DNA of 64,000 bases, from contig NZ_CP022521.1 in assembly GCF_002234535.1 (NCBI RefSeq), positions 2,356,001 through 2,420,000 of the forward strand, given 5' to 3'. Origin of the DNA: Actinoalloteichus hoggarensis. Its GTDB lineage: Bacteria > Actinomycetota > Actinomycetes > Mycobacteriales > Pseudonocardiaceae. Position numbers and translations under genes: made by a program. The notes under the pieces were generated by a model that did not search any database, was not told where the DNA came from, and saw only the letters and a list, made by a program, of their open reading frames with translations. Of this stretch, positions 1 through 9,805 are shown piece after piece (the stretch's first letter is position 1; each line of letters begins with the position of its first letter).

Positions 1-1854
1 GCCGCCGCCGAGGCCGAGACGATCCGCAAGATGGTCATCGCGATGGCCCGCGATCCTCGAGTCCTGGTCATCAAGCTCGCCGACCGGCTGCACAACATGC
101 GCACGATGCGCTTCCTGCCGCCGGAGAAGCAGGCCCGCAAGGCACGCGAGACCCTGGAGGTGCTGGCCCCGCTCGCGCACCGGCTGGGCATGGCGACCGT
201 CAAATGGGAGCTGGAGGACCTGGCCTTCGCGATCCTTCAGCCCAAGAAGTACGACGAGATCGTCCGGCTGGTCGCCAACCGTGCCCCCTCGCGCGACACC
301 TACCTCCGAGGCGTCGTCAGCCAGCTCACCGACAACCTGAACAGCGCTCGGCTGGTCGCCAGGGTCGAGGGCAGGCCGAAGCACTACTACTCGATCCACC
401 AGAAGATGATCGTCCGGGGCCGTGACTTCGACGACATCCACGATCTGGTCGGGGTGCGCATCCTGGTCGACGAGGTGCGGGACTGCTACGCGGCGATGGG
501 CGTCGTCCATGCCCTCTGGCAGCCGATGCCCGGCCGGTTCAAGGACTACATCGCCCAGCCCCGGTTCGGCGTCTACCAGTCCTTGCACACGACGGTGATC
601 GGTCCGGACGGCAAGCCGCTCGAGGTGCAGATCCGGACTCACGAGATGCACCGCACCGCCGAGTACGGCATCGCCGCGCACTGGCGGTACAAGGAGACCA
701 AGGGCCACAACGGCGGCGGCTCCGTGGAGGTCGACGAGATGGCGTGGATGCGCCAGCTTCTCGACTGGCAGCGGGAGGCGGCCGACCCCGGCGACTTCCT
801 GGAGTCGTTGCGGTACGACCTCGCGACCCGTGAGATCTTCGTCTTCACCCCCAAGGGCGATGTGATCACGCTGCCCACGGGGTCGACCCCCGTCGACTTC
901 GCCTACGCCGTGCACACCGAGGTCGGGCACCGGTGCATCGGCGCGCGCGTCAACGGCAGGCTCGTCGCCCTGGAGCGGGAGCTGGAGAACGGCGAGGTCG
1001 TCGAGATCTTCACCTCGAAGGCCGAGGGCGCGGGGCCCAGCCGCGACTGGCTGTCCTTCGCCGCCTCGCCTCGGGCGCGGGCCAAGATCAAGCAGTGGTT
1101 CGCCAAGGAGCGCCGCGAGGAGGCCATCGAGAGCGGCAAGGAGGCCATCGCCCGCGAGCTGCGCCGCGTCGGCCTGCCGCTCCAGCGGCTCGTCTCGGCG
1201 GACTCTCTGGGCGCGGTCGCCCGCGAGCTGCACTACACCGACATCAGCACGCTGTACGCGGCGGTCGGTGAGCACCAGTCCTCGGCCAAGCACGTCGTCA
1301 CCCGGCTGATGGCGCTGGTCGGCGGCGAGGAGCACGCCGAGGAGGAGCTGGCCGAGCGGTCCACCCCCTCCACGATGCACCATCGCAGGCGGGCGACCGC
1401 CGACGCGGGCGTCATCGTGAAGGGCGCGGGCGACGTCTGGATCAAGCTTGCCCGGTGCTGCACCCCCGTGCCCGGCGACGAGATCCTGGGCTTCGTCACC
1501 AGGGGCGGCGGGGTCAGCGTGCACCGCACCGACTGCACGAACGCCGACGAGCTGCGGGCCACGCCGGAGCGGCTGCTGCGGGTGGAGTGGGCCCCGTCCT
1601 CCTCCTCGGTGTTCCTGGTGGCCATCCAGGTGGAGGCGCTCGACCGGCACCGACTGCTCTCCGATGTCACGAAGATCCTTGCCGACGAGCGGGTGAACAT
1701 CCTGTCGGCCTCGGTCACCACGACACGGGACCGGGTGGCGGTCAGTCGCTTCTCCTTCGAGATGGGCGACCCGAAGCATCTCGGACACGTCCTGAAGGCC
1801 GTCCGCAATATCGAGGGCGTCTACGACGTCTACCGGGTGACCTCCACCGGCTAG
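1..1854 (+). CDS. rel: Bifunctional (p)ppGpp synthetase/hydrolase Rel, 5' truncated by window edge
   Basis: Makes and degrades the stringent-response alarmone (p)ppGpp in the cytosol. The reading frame is open from base 1, so the first roughly 150-180 residues are outside the window. Visible order: the end of the HD hydrolase domain ([11 protein letters not shown]), the synthetase domain ([15 protein letters not shown], then [10 protein letters not shown] and YQSLHTT), a TGS domain from about codon 277 ([16 protein letters not shown]), a Cys-containing middle region ([10 protein letters not shown]) and a C-terminal ACT domain. The synthetase motif is RFKD, the RXKD form known from bifunctional Rel enzymes, not the EXDD form of monofunctional RelA. 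The cyclophilin gene downstream is convergent. Family assignment is secure; only the start is missing. Confidence 0.96.
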   Translation, partial: AAAEAETIRKMVIAMARDPRVLVIKLADRLHNMRTMRFLPPEKQARKARETLEVLAPLAHRLGMATVKWELEDLAFAILQPKKYDEIVRLVANRAPSRDTYLRGVVSQLTDNLNSARLVARVEGRPKHYYSIHQKMIVRGRDFDDIHDLVGVRILVDEVRDCYAAMGVVHALWQPMPGRFKDYIAQPRFGVYQSLHTTVIGPDGKPLEVQIRTHEMHRTAEYGIAAHWRYKETKGHNGGGSVEVDEMAWMRQLLDWQREAADPGDFLESLRYDLATREIFVFTPKGDVITLPTGSTPVDFAYAVHTEVGHRCIGARVNGRLVALERELENGEVVEIFTSKAEGAGPSRDWLSFAASPRARAKIKQWFAKERREEAIESGKEAIARELRRVGLPLQRLVSADSLGAVARELHYTDISTLYAAVGEHQSSAKHVVTRLMALVGGEEHAEEELAERSTPSTMHHRRRATADAGVIVKGAGDVWIKLARCCTPVPGDEILGFVTRGGGVSVHRTDCTNADELRATPERLLRVEWAPSSSSVFLVAIQVEALDRHRLLSDVTKILADERVNILSASVTTTRDRVAVSRFSFEMGDPKHLGHVLKAVRNIEGVYDVYRVTSTG

Positions 1855-1861
1855 GCCTCCG

Positions 1862-1880
1862 CCGGCCAGGCAGCGGCCGG
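1862..1880 (+). terminator. Possible terminator hairpin after rel
   Basis: A 6-bp stem (CCGGCC / GGCCGG) with a 7-nt loop lies 8 bases after the rel stop codon. There is no T run, which is usual in this GC range. Weak on its own. Confidence 0.35.
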
Positions 1881-2022
1881 GGTGGGCTCTGTTCGGGGCG
1901 CGGCGCCTGGGAAGGAGAGGCGTCGGCCGACACGCCGGGGTGGTCCGAGCGTTCACCGGGCGTGTCTGTCACGAGTCGACAACCCGGGGGTCTTCGAGCA
2001 GGCAACACCCCTGGTGACCAGG

Positions 2023-2274
2023 GTGGCACCGGCCCCGCGGGGCGAGTGAGGATCGCGACGCCGGCGCGTTGCGGCAGGCCGCTCAGGTGCTGCGGCGTGG
2101 CACCGGCCCTGCGGGCGGGTGGGATCGCGACCTGCGGGCGTCGAACGCGAGCCGCACGGTCACGAGGGTGGCCCCGGCCCTGCGGCCGGTGAGGATCCCA
2201 ACAGGTTCTGGCCCGCACGACCCGACGGCTCGTCAGGAGTGGCACCGGTCCGCCAGGGCCGGTGCGAATCGCGG
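2023..2274. CRISPR. Degenerate CRISPR-like array: four repeats, three spacer-sized gaps, no cas genes
   Basis: Four related units start at 2023, 2097, 2168 and 2239, with lengths of 37, 35, 35 and 36 bp. The gaps between them are 37, 36 and 36 bp and are unrelated in sequence. Each unit begins GTGGCACCGG (GTGGCCCCGG in unit 3), carries the dyad CACCGGCCC / GGGCCGGTG around a 3-nt loop, and ends close to GAGGATCGCGAC. Even spacing, a palindromic core and a conserved 3' end are the hallmarks of a CRISPR repeat. The mismatches between units point to decay. A very weak fifth unit may lie at 1947-1983. No cas gene lies within the window. The alternative is a dispersed intergenic palindrome family that happens to be evenly spaced. 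The remainder of the 1855-2612 gap shows nothing else. Confidence 0.5.
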
Positions 2275-2553
2275 TCGCCCGCGCTTCGTGGGGGCGTGTC
2301 TCCCGCCGCTCCTGCTCATCGCAGGCGACTCTCCGCGCATGACGGCGGGCCGGGCGGCGAGCGGAGCGCGAGCGGTGTCGATCGCCGCGTCTTCGGCTCG
2401 CCCGACCATTCGACGCCTGCGAGGAACGACCCCTCAGGTCGCGAAAGCCCCCGAGCGCCCGTGGGCGAGACGTCCGCTCCTCGGACGGCGAGCGGGCGGC
2501 ACGGCCCGCTGGACGAATCCGGTGGCCGTCCCGCGCCCGGACCCTCGACAGGC

Positions 2554-2593
2554 GACAGCCCCGGCCCGCCGGAGCGGCGTGACCGGGGCTGTC
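2554..2593 (-). terminator. Terminator of the cyclophilin gene
   Basis: Perfect 11-bp inverted repeat GACAGCCCCGG / CCGGGGCTGTC with an 18-nt loop, 20 bases beyond the stop codon of the minus-strand cyclophilin gene. Confidence 0.7.
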
Positions 2594-2612
2594 GTGGTCG
2601 TACTGCGGAGGG

Positions 2613-3422
2613 TCAGCTCGCGATGCCGACGCTCTCGATGATGGTCTCGGTCTCCGGGGGTCCGTCGCCGCCGCCGGTCGCCTCCCCCGCCTCGGCGATC
2701 TCGTCGACCACGCCGAGGCCCGCCTCGTCGACGGTGCCGAAGACCGTGTACGACGGCGGCAGCTCGGAGTCGCCGTAGACGATGAAGAACTGTGAGCCGT
2801 TGGTGTCCGGGCCCGCGTTGGCCATCGCCAGCGTCCCTCGGCCGTAGGTCTCCTCGCCGGTCAGCTCGTCGGGGATGGCGTAGCCGGGACCGCCGCTGCC
2901 GGTGCCCGTCGGGTCGCCGCACTGGAGGACCTCGAGGGAGCCCTCGGAGGTGACCAGCCGGTGGCAGGGGGAGTCGTCGAAGTAGCCGCTCTCGGCGAGG
3001 TGCACGAAGCTCTGCACGGTGCACGGCGCCGCCGCGCGGTCCAGGCTCACGCCGATCTCGCCCTGGTTCGTCGCCAGGGTGGTCTCCACGGTGCCCTCGG
3101 CGGGCGTGGGGTCGACGTCCTCGGGGACCGCGACCTCCCTGGCGGGCTCCTCGCCGCCGATGATGTAGCCGCAGGGGCCGTCTGTCGTCTCGGTCGCGGG
3201 CAGCTCGTCGGAGGCGGGCGGATCGGTCTGCCCGGCGGCCTCGGCGTCGTCGTTCCCGCCCTGGGTGGCGAGGAAGTAGACGAGACCGACGACCAACACC
3301 GTGGCGAGCACCGTCACGCTCATCGCGATCGTGCGACGGCGTTTGGCACGTTGGGCACGGCGTTGGAGCTGCCGCTCAAGCTTCCGCTTCGCGGCTGCGC
3401 GACGTTGCTCGTTGGTGGGCAC
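2613..3422 (-). CDS. Membrane-anchored peptidyl-prolyl cis-trans isomerase (cyclophilin)
   Basis: A 269-residue protein. It has a strongly basic N-terminus (residues 5-30, rich in R, K and Q), one membrane segment at about 31-53, and an acidic linker (about 54-100). A cyclophilin-type domain follows (about 100-269) with CHRLVTSEG, GGPGYAIPDE, RGTLAMANAGPDTNGSQFF and YTVFGTV. It is expected to catalyse proline isomerisation in proteins outside the membrane, anchored by the N-terminal helix. The GTG start at 3422 is preceded by GAGGAGGG on the coding strand. A cyclophilin next to rel is a common actinobacterial arrangement. In the first active-site strand the usual F-R-V-x-x-x-F is present as C-H-R-L-V-T, so the core Arg is kept. 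Confidence 0.93.
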   Translation of the reverse strand: MPTNEQRRAAAKRKLERQLQRRAQRAKRRRTIAMSVTVLATVLVVGLVYFLATQGGNDDAEAAGQTDPPASDELPATETTDGPCGYIIGGEEPAREVAVPEDVDPTPAEGTVETTLATNQGEIGVSLDRAAAPCTVQSFVHLAESGYFDDSPCHRLVTSEGSLEVLQCGDPTGTGSGGPGYAIPDELTGEETYGRGTLAMANAGPDTNGSQFFIVYGDSELPPSYTVFGTVDEAGLGVVDEIAEAGEATGGGDGPPETETIIESVGIAS

Positions 3423-3581
3423 CGGCTCCCTCCTCAGGGATGCTGGAGACGGGGATGGCCAGGCGGCAGTCTAGAGCGCCCGGGTGTGGTCGGTGTGTAC
3501 CGGGATGCCGGCTAGGCTGGCCGGTCTGCGGGACGGGTTCGACGACTCGTCCCGATCACCTGTTCACACAGGAGGCGTCTG

Positions 3582-4301
3582 GTGTTCGTCGTCGGGTTTC
3601 CCAGCGGTCCGTTGCAGGCCAACTGCTATCTGCTCGCGGGCGGAGCGGACGAGTCCCCCACAGACGGGTCGGACAGGCCCTGTGTGATCGTCGACCCGGG
3701 TCAGCACGTCATGGAGCCGTTGGCCGCCCGGCTGGCCGAACACCGGTTGACTCCCGTGGCCGTCCTGCTGACTCACGGCCACTTCGACCACGCCTACTCC
3801 GCGACCGAGGTGTCCGAGGCCTACGACGTCCCGGTGTGGGTGCATCCCGGCGACCGGCCGCTGCTGTCCGAGCCGCTGCGGGGCGTCGGCTCCGACCTGG
3901 CGCGGCTGCTCGGGCCGGAGCTGGCGATGCGGGAGCCCCGGCGGATCGCGGAGCTGACCGACGGGCAGGCGATGGAGCCGGCCGGCCTGCGGATCACGGT
4001 GTTGCACACGCCGGGACACACCGAGGGCTCGGTGTGTCTTCGAGTCTCGACCGCCGCGGTCGCCGGCTCGGGGGTGGAACCGGATGTGCTGGTCGCGGGG
4101 GACACCCTCTTCGCGGGCGCGGTGGGCCGCACGGACCTGCCCGGCGGCGACCCCGAGGCGATGACCGAGACCCTGCGGAGCCGCATCCTGCCGCTGCCCG
4201 ACGAGCTGGTGGTGCTGCCCGGCCACGGCCCCGCGACCACCATCGGGCGGGAACGGGTCCGTAATCCCTTCCTGCGCGGCGTGGCGCCGGCTGAGGGCTG
4301 A
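3582..4301 (+). CDS. MBL-fold metallo-hydrolase, glyoxalase II-like
   Basis: A 239-residue cytosolic metallo-beta-lactamase-fold hydrolase. Metal ligands are visible in the expected order: THGHFDH (about 64-70), HTPGHTEGS (about 143-151), AGDTLF (about 170) and LPGHGP near the C-terminus. The FVVGFPSGPLQANCYLL opening and GRTDLPGGD stretch match the glyoxalase II-like group that follows rel and cyclophilin in many actinobacteria. The substrate is unknown; thioester or lactone hydrolysis is typical of the family. The GTG start at 3582 lies 6 bases after GGAGG. Confidence 0.9.
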   Translation: MFVVGFPSGPLQANCYLLAGGADESPTDGSDRPCVIVDPGQHVMEPLAARLAEHRLTPVAVLLTHGHFDHAYSATEVSEAYDVPVWVHPGDRPLLSEPLRGVGSDLARLLGPELAMREPRRIAELTDGQAMEPAGLRITVLHTPGHTEGSVCLRVSTAAVAGSGVEPDVLVAGDTLFAGAVGRTDLPGGDPEAMTETLRSRILPLPDELVVLPGHGPATTIGRERVRNPFLRGVAPAEG

Positions 4302-4490
4302 TGTCTCTCGCCGGGACCCGAGTTCGCCTGCGACCCGCCTCCTCGGCGGGGGCATCCGCGCCGTCTCGTCGTCCGCGAGGGCGGGCGGTCCGTATCGAGT
4401 CCCGGCCTTCCGCCCGGCCCGATGCCTGGACCACCAGGCACTGTTGGATCATGCGGGGGACAGGGCGAGCATGAAGGAGGCATCGATCCG

Positions 4491-5183
4491 GTGACCGAGA
4501 ACGAACCTGGTGGGCCCGACCGGCCCGGCGGCGCGGATCGACCAGCCCGGCCCGCGGAGCAGGCGGAGATCTCCTTGAATCTGCTGCCGCCCGAGATCCT
4601 GCGCCGTCGAGCGTTGTCGATCGCGCTCGGCGCCCTGATCATCGGTGCCGGGTTCGGCGGTCTGTTCGGCCTCATCGGCGGGCGCGACGCGGGCCTGGTG
4701 GCGGCCGGCGTGATCATCGTGCCGTTCCTGCTGCTGGCGTGGTCGGAATCGCGTCGGCGCACTCGCCTGGCCGGTCGGTTGCTCTCCGTCTCGACCTTCG
4801 GCACACGGACGGTGGACCTGGGCGAGCTGCGGGAGATCGACCTTCTCGTCTCCGACCAGCGGGGGATGCGCACGGTCGCGCTGCTGATCAGGGCAGGACG
4901 TCGGACGGTGACCGTCGCCCTGGCCCTCTACGCGGGGGCGGGCGGCCGTGAGCTGGGCATCCTGGAGCTGCGGCGGCTCGCCGACGTGCTCGCGGGCATC
5001 GGGGACACCCGGACGCTGGCGCTGTCGCAGCTGCTCGTCGCCCAGCTGCGTGCCGAGGCACGCGGCGAGCCCGCGGCGAACCGGCCGCTGTATCAGATCG
5101 CGTCGGCGGCGCCGGGTGGTCGATTCCCCACCCGGCTCGACTCCGCGGCCGTCGCCCGCTTCGTCGCGACGCTGGACTACTGA
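4491..5183 (+). CDS. Conserved two-helix membrane protein of unknown function
   Basis: A 230-residue protein when read from GTG 4491, which sits 10 bases after AAGGAGG. A longer frame from 4422 lacks a ribosome site. Residues 1-30 are Pro/Gly-rich. Two adjacent hydrophobic segments follow at about 45-66 and 70-90, with a short GGRD turn. The rest is a soluble alpha/beta region (LLSVSTFGTRTVDLGELREI and onward) that resembles a small PH-like or regulatory domain. It ends with R-F-V-A-T-L-D-Y. No enzyme motif is visible and the function is not recognised. Confidence 0.82.
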   Translation: MTENEPGGPDRPGGADRPARPAEQAEISLNLLPPEILRRRALSIALGALIIGAGFGGLFGLIGGRDAGLVAAGVIIVPFLLLAWSESRRRTRLAGRLLSVSTFGTRTVDLGELREIDLLVSDQRGMRTVALLIRAGRRTVTVALALYAGAGGRELGILELRRLADVLAGIGDTRTLALSQLLVAQLRAEARGEPAANRPLYQIASAAPGGRFPTRLDSAAVARFVATLDY

Positions 5184-5916
5184 TCTCGCACTGACCCGGA
5201 CGCCGCTCGGGCGGCGGGGCGCGGCCGGCCGGACTCGGGCGCGGTGAAGTGCGGTGATGGTTCGGGGCGGCGACCGTCCGGCATCGGCGGGCACGAACCG
5301 GGCCGGTCGAGTCGCCGCCCCGCTCCCCGCTCCCCGCTCCCCGGTCCCGCCGTCCACGTGGGCCGGGTCGCCTGGTCCCGCCCGTCCGAGGCCCGACCGC
5401 GTCCGCCGCCGCGCCCGCGTGCCCGCGGACTCGCCGAGTCCGTCTCGGTGCTTCTCTCGGCGGTCGAAGTCCGGTCCGCGTGTCCGGTCCGCAGGCGTCG
5501 GAGGCGGACACGGGCTCGGAACTCCGCTCCGCCCGTCGTCGGGTCTCGACGGGTCGGTCGAGGACCCGGATCGGTCGAGCCACAGGCCGGTCGAGGAGAC
5601 CTGACGGGCCGGCCCGGAACACGGATCGGTCGAGGGCACGGGCCGATCCCGCGCGCGGACCGGCCGATCCGGTGGTCACTCCTCCTGCCGTCGCCCGCCG
5701 TCGCCCCGCGCTCGCGCGTCTCGTCCTGCGGCGTTCCGTCCCGGTGGGACACGGCGCGGACGATGGCGGGCCGTCCCTCAGGACGACGACACCTCAGGCA
5801 CGTCGACCCGGCCGATCAGTCGCCCTCGGGCGCCGAAGGGGTCAGATGCGGCCGGCTCGCCGAGCCGACGGAGAGCGTTCGCCGGGCTCGGTCGCCCCGC
5901 GTGGTCCTGGAGGTGG
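5184..5916. other. 733-bp gene-free stretch with short tandem and dispersed repeats
   Basis: No reading frame here has a plausible start, ribosome site or protein-like composition. A 7-bp unit, GCTCCCC, is repeated three times at 5322-5342. The motif GGTCGAG recurs about every 15-45 bases between 5540 and 5640. Only low-complexity GC-rich sequence is seen otherwise. Confidence 0.6.
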
Positions 5917-8376
5917 TCACCGAGGAGGGTCGCCGTGCCCCGGCCGCCTCGGCCGCTCAGGGCGCCGCGTCGGCCCGCCGCGCGGTTTCGGGGCCGGGTG
6001 CCCGGTCGCCTCATCGGATCTCGGCTCCGCCGCGGTCGCCTGTGGCGCGGCCCGCGTGCCGTGATCGGGACGGGCACCATGCTCTCCGGCTGTCTGCTCC
6101 GCCGCCGACCCGGTCGCGGGCCGCGGTTCGACGGCGCCGGCGGGCCTCGGCCGGCGCTGTCGGCTGCCGGATGTCCGCGGCGCGCCCGGAGCGCGTTCGG
6201 CTCGAACAGCGGTTCTTCCGCTCCGGCCGCCGTCGCGTGTCTGCCGGGCACCGTCCGCCGCCCCCGCCGGTGCCGTCCTTGACCGTGCTGCCTCCGACCG
6301 TGCCGCGCGCGGGTCTGCCCCCGCGGTCTCGTCCTCGGCCGCGTCGTCGTCCCGAGGTCGCCCGCCCCCGTCGTCCGGATCGAGGTCGTGATCGGGCCCG
6401 CCTGCGCCGCCGGAGGGCGGCTGCCGCGTGACCACCAGGGCGGCCAGCGCCGTCGTGATCGGGACGGCGGCGACCAGGCCGATGCTGCCCACCAGCGTGC
6501 GGACGATCTCCTGGGCGACGACCTGCGCGCCGACCAGGGTCGACAGATCGACCCCGGACAGCGAATAGGCCAGCAGCAGCGGCAGCGCCGCGCCCGCGTA
6601 GGCCAGGGCGAGGGTGTTCACGGCGGCGGAGATGTGATCGCGGCCGATCCGCACCCCGGCGGCGTACAGCCTTCGCGCGCCCATCGAGGGATCGGCCTTG
6701 CGCAGTTCCCAGACGGCGCTGGTCTGGCTGATGGTCATGTCGTCGAGGACGCCGAGCGCGCCGATGATCACCCCGGCGAGCAGCAGGCCGCGGGCGTCGA
6801 CGTCGCTGCCGAGGATGGTGATGAGGTTGACCGTCTCCTCGTCCAGCCCCGTGAGGTGAGTCAGCTCGCTGAACAGGATGCCGAGTCCGGCGATCAGCGC
6901 CAGGCTGAGCAGGGTGCCCAGCACGGCGGCCGACGTCCGCGCCGAGACGCCGTGCGTCAGGTAGAGGACCACGAACATGATCAGCCCGGCGCCCACCACC
7001 GCGACGGTCACGGCGTTCTCGCCCGCGAGGATCGCGGGCATGACGAACATCGTCAGCACGCCGAAGCTCACCGTGAGTCCCGCGAGCGCCGTCAAACCCT
7101 TCCACCGCGCCAGCAGCAGCACGGCCACGACGAACAGGGCGGCCAGCCACAGCAGGCCGCCGGTCCGCTGGAAGTCGACGATGCGGTAGGAGGTGGGCTC
7201 GGTCGGCGCGGCCCCCGTGTACGACAGCACGACCTGATCGCCCTGCGCGAAGGTCGGTGTGCTCGGCTCGAAGGCGATGACCTGCCCGATGGTCTGCCCG
7301 GCGGCCTCGCCGTCGTCCAGCCGGACCTCGATGACCTGGCATTCGGAGTCGTCCGGGTTCATGCCGACGTCCGGCGAGGCCTGCTCGGCACCGGACTGGC
7401 AGCTGCCCACGGAAGCGGCGACGACCTCGCCGTTCACCGGCTGTTGGAAGAACCCGAGTTCGTTCTCCGCCTGCGGCTCCTGCCCGAAGGGGTAGAGCAG
7501 CAGCATGCCCAGCACGGTGGCGAGCGCGAACGGGACAAGCAGCGCGGCGAGCAGTATCCGGACCCGAGAGGACGACGGATCGACCGGACCGTGCCCGTGG
7601 CCGTGCCCATGCCCGTGGCCGACGGCGTCCGCGGCTCGCCCGGGACCGCGCCGAGCGGCGGAGGACACGGTGCGGCGGCGCTCGCCCGCGGGGCCGCGCC
7701 GCCGAGCAGGCGATTCGCCCTGCTCCGCCGGTGCGGCGGCGTCGACGGCCCTGGGCTCTCGGCGCGTCTCGGTCTCTCGGCGCCGGGCGGGCCGTCGCGC
7801 CGGACCGTGGTCCGGCGGGCCGTCGTCGCGGGGCGGGACGGCCGCGCGCGGGTCCGCAGGCTCCGCTCCCCGTCGGGAGTCGCCCGCGCGCCGTCGATCC
7901 GCCGGACGGCCCCCCTGCGGTGGCCGCGATCGGGACCGCGCGTCGCCGCCGCTCGGCGCCTCGTACGGATCGCCCACGCGGTTCGGCTGCCGGACCGGCG
8001 GCTCCGCGTCACGGGGCGCGCGCGGCGCCGCGGGTTCCGCCCGATCGGGTGGACGCCTGCGGCCGCCCGTCGGAGGTTCACCCGTCTCGCCGTCAGCCGA
8101 GCGGCGGCGCCGCGGCGGACGACCGGCCGCACCCTCGGGGGGCGGTCGCCTGTCCCCTGGCGGTCCATCGGGCGGCACCGGCACGTCGGCATCGCCGTGC
8201 TCCTCGGGCCTCGAGCGACGATTCGCCCGCTGCGGCGCACCGTCGGCGGGCCTGCCTCGACGGCGCGAGCCCTGATCGGCACCGCCCGGGGGCGACACGT
8301 CGCCCGCCCCGCTCGGCGGGACATCGGAGGAGGGCGGATGGCCGAACCAGTCGTCACCCCGGCGTTCGTCGCTCAC
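5917..8376 (-). CDS. YibE/F-family multi-pass membrane protein with long disordered tails
   Basis: An 819-residue protein. The core at about 265-650 is a YibE/F-type membrane domain of about eight helices, with LLLARWKGLTALAGL, GSDVDARGLLLAGVIIGALG and VLDDMTISQTSAVWELR. Family members are usually about 380-430 residues, so half of this protein is extra. The N-terminal 250 residues are Pro/Arg/Asp-rich and disordered, ending in a run of six Gly-His pairs (about 251-262) just before the first membrane helix. The C-terminal 170 residues are also Arg/Pro/Ala-rich. An extracytoplasmic loop lies between helices 1 and 2, with two Cys (SVGSCQSG and DDSECQVI). The family's function is unknown. The GTG start at 8376 has only a weak ribosome site, so the exact start is uncertain. 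Confidence 0.85.
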   Translation of the reverse strand: MSDERRGDDWFGHPPSSDVPPSGAGDVSPPGGADQGSRRRGRPADGAPQRANRRSRPEEHGDADVPVPPDGPPGDRRPPPEGAAGRPPRRRRSADGETGEPPTGGRRRPPDRAEPAAPRAPRDAEPPVRQPNRVGDPYEAPSGGDARSRSRPPQGGRPADRRRAGDSRRGAEPADPRAAVPPRDDGPPDHGPARRPARRRETETRREPRAVDAAAPAEQGESPARRRGPAGERRRTVSSAARRGPGRAADAVGHGHGHGHGHGPVDPSSSRVRILLAALLVPFALATVLGMLLLYPFGQEPQAENELGFFQQPVNGEVVAASVGSCQSGAEQASPDVGMNPDDSECQVIEVRLDDGEAAGQTIGQVIAFEPSTPTFAQGDQVVLSYTGAAPTEPTSYRIVDFQRTGGLLWLAALFVVAVLLLARWKGLTALAGLTVSFGVLTMFVMPAILAGENAVTVAVVGAGLIMFVVLYLTHGVSARTSAAVLGTLLSLALIAGLGILFSELTHLTGLDEETVNLITILGSDVDARGLLLAGVIIGALGVLDDMTISQTSAVWELRKADPSMGARRLYAAGVRIGRDHISAAVNTLALAYAGAALPLLLAYSLSGVDLSTLVGAQVVAQEIVRTLVGSIGLVAAVPITTALAALVVTRQPPSGGAGGPDHDLDPDDGGGRPRDDDAAEDETAGADPRAARSEAARSRTAPAGAADGARQTRDGGRSGRTAVRAERAPGAPRTSGSRQRRPRPAGAVEPRPATGSAAEQTAGEHGARPDHGTRAAPQATAAEPRSDEATGHPAPKPRGGPTRRPERPRRPGHGDPPR

Positions 8377-8770
8377 CTGGCCCTGCCCGCGAGCCTCACG
8401 TCGATCATTCCGCGCATCCTATGGGGTGGACCTCGGGGCGGCGCGTTCAGCGCGATCACCCGGTCGCGGAGCCTGCCTCGGGCCCACACGCTGGGCAGAC
8501 GTAGTCGGCCGGACCCTCTCGCGGCCCTGCGTCACGGGGGACGGGCAGCTGCGGCGGGCGGCGGTGATCGCGGGTCGGGCCCGCGGTCGGCATGCTGTCC
8601 TCGCGTGTGAGCAGACGCGAGGCTGGAACCACTCCCCGGTGCACCTCGAGTGGCGGAACCGGAACCGCCGAAGGGTTGAGGCACTCCTGTTCGCCGAATC
8701 GAACGCCTCGACTCCCGCTCTGTCGAGCGTCCTCACCATGTCGAGCCGGGCGGCGGAATCGAGGACGGAC
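8377..8770. other. Gene-free stretch between the YibE/F gene and a pseudogene
   Basis: Divergent intergenic region. No frame shows protein-like composition, and no strong hairpin or promoter could be singled out. Confidence 0.5.
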
Positions 8771-9805
8771 ATGTCTCGGACCTCCCCGATCCGCCGACTC
8801 GTCGCGCTGCGCCGGGATTACACCGGTGAGAACGGCGGCGAGGTCGCCCTCGAAGTGGCCGCCGTCGCCCGCCTCTCTCGTGCCCCGCGGGAATCCCTGG
8901 TCGACGTCCTGCGCGCGGGACGACGCTCCCGCCGTGCCGCACGTCGACGAGTCGGTTCGCCACGCGCTGCTGCCGATCGTCGAGACGGCGGGGCAGCGCG
9001 GACTGGAGACGCCCTGCTGACGGCGGCGACCCGGCGGCCGACCAGCTTCGTCTACGCCCGCCCGTGACCCTGCTGCGACCCGCACACGCCTTTCGCGCCG
9101 TGCGCCCGACGGCGACGAATCTCGTGCTCCACCTGCGGCCGGACGCGCTCGGTCCGTTGCTCGTCGAACTCAAGCCAGGCGTCGGAACGGCCGGGTTCGA
9201 AGGGCGGCCCGGCCTGCGCCTGCACCGCTCATTCGAGCTGTTTCCGCGCGGCGACGAGACGCCGGGCGGGCGGTGTCGGCGGGCGTGTCCGGGCGGACGT
9301 GGCAGGCGGGCGTCGGCTTCGTACGTCGTCCGACGGGCCGAGACCGGCGCCCCGGCGGCTGCTCGCGGCCGAGTCCGCCGAAGGGCTCGATGCGGCGGAG
9401 CGACGGCATCGCGTGACGGTCGCGCCGTCGATCCCCGGCCTGCTCGGCAGCGCGCTGCTTCGTCGCGTCGGCCTCCTCGCGGCCGGGCTCCGGCCCACCG
9501 CCTGGGAACACCTCCCCGGGGCCCGGCGCAGGCGACGGCGAGTGCTGGTGGTGGGGGTGGGCGGGCGGGCCCGCAGCCGCCGAGATCCGTCGACGGCTGC
9601 GACATCCGCTGCTGGTCCTGCCCGACTCGGTCGACGTCCGGCTCGGTGACGGCGGACGGGCCGAGGGCAGGCCGTCCGGCGCCGGGTCGACGCTGTGGCC
9701 GTGTACGGTCACGCCCCCGCCGAGGAGAACGAACGGCCGCTGGCCGCTTTCGCCTGGCCTGCGGAGTTCCGCGGCTGGTCGGAGTGGGACGCCCGAGTCG
9801 GCTGA
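8771..9805 (+). pseudogene. Decayed gene for an unrecognised protein of about 345 aa, at least seven frame changes
   Basis: Protein-like sequence runs along one strand but jumps between all three frames. It starts at ATG 8771 (MSRTSPIRRLVALRRDYTGE; frame 2). It then passes to VPHVDESVRHALLPIVETAG (about 8940; frame 3), LLTAATRRPTSFVYARP (frame 2), LLRPAHAFRAVRPTATNLV (9070; frame 1), VSGRTWQAGVGFVRR (9285; frame 3), SIPGLLGSALLRRVGLLAAG (about 9430; frame 2), EIRRRLRHPLLVLPDSVDVR (9582; frame 3) and VYGHAPAEENERPLAAFAWP (9701; frame 2). A stop follows at 9803-9805. Every piece runs in the expected order, so this is one gene broken by many small indels. The family is not one I can name. The number of lesions argues for true decay over a read error. 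Confidence 0.7.

Noticed and set aside
5177-5752. 191-codon minus-strand frame in the 5.2-5.9 kb gap
   Set aside because: Arg/Gly/Ser/Thr-rich translation caused by short repeats; no start signal and no protein-like hydrophobic pattern.
8426-9067. 213-codon plus-strand frame as a gene of its own
   Set aside because: Only its second half is protein-like, and that half continues in other frames as one larger broken gene starting at 8771.
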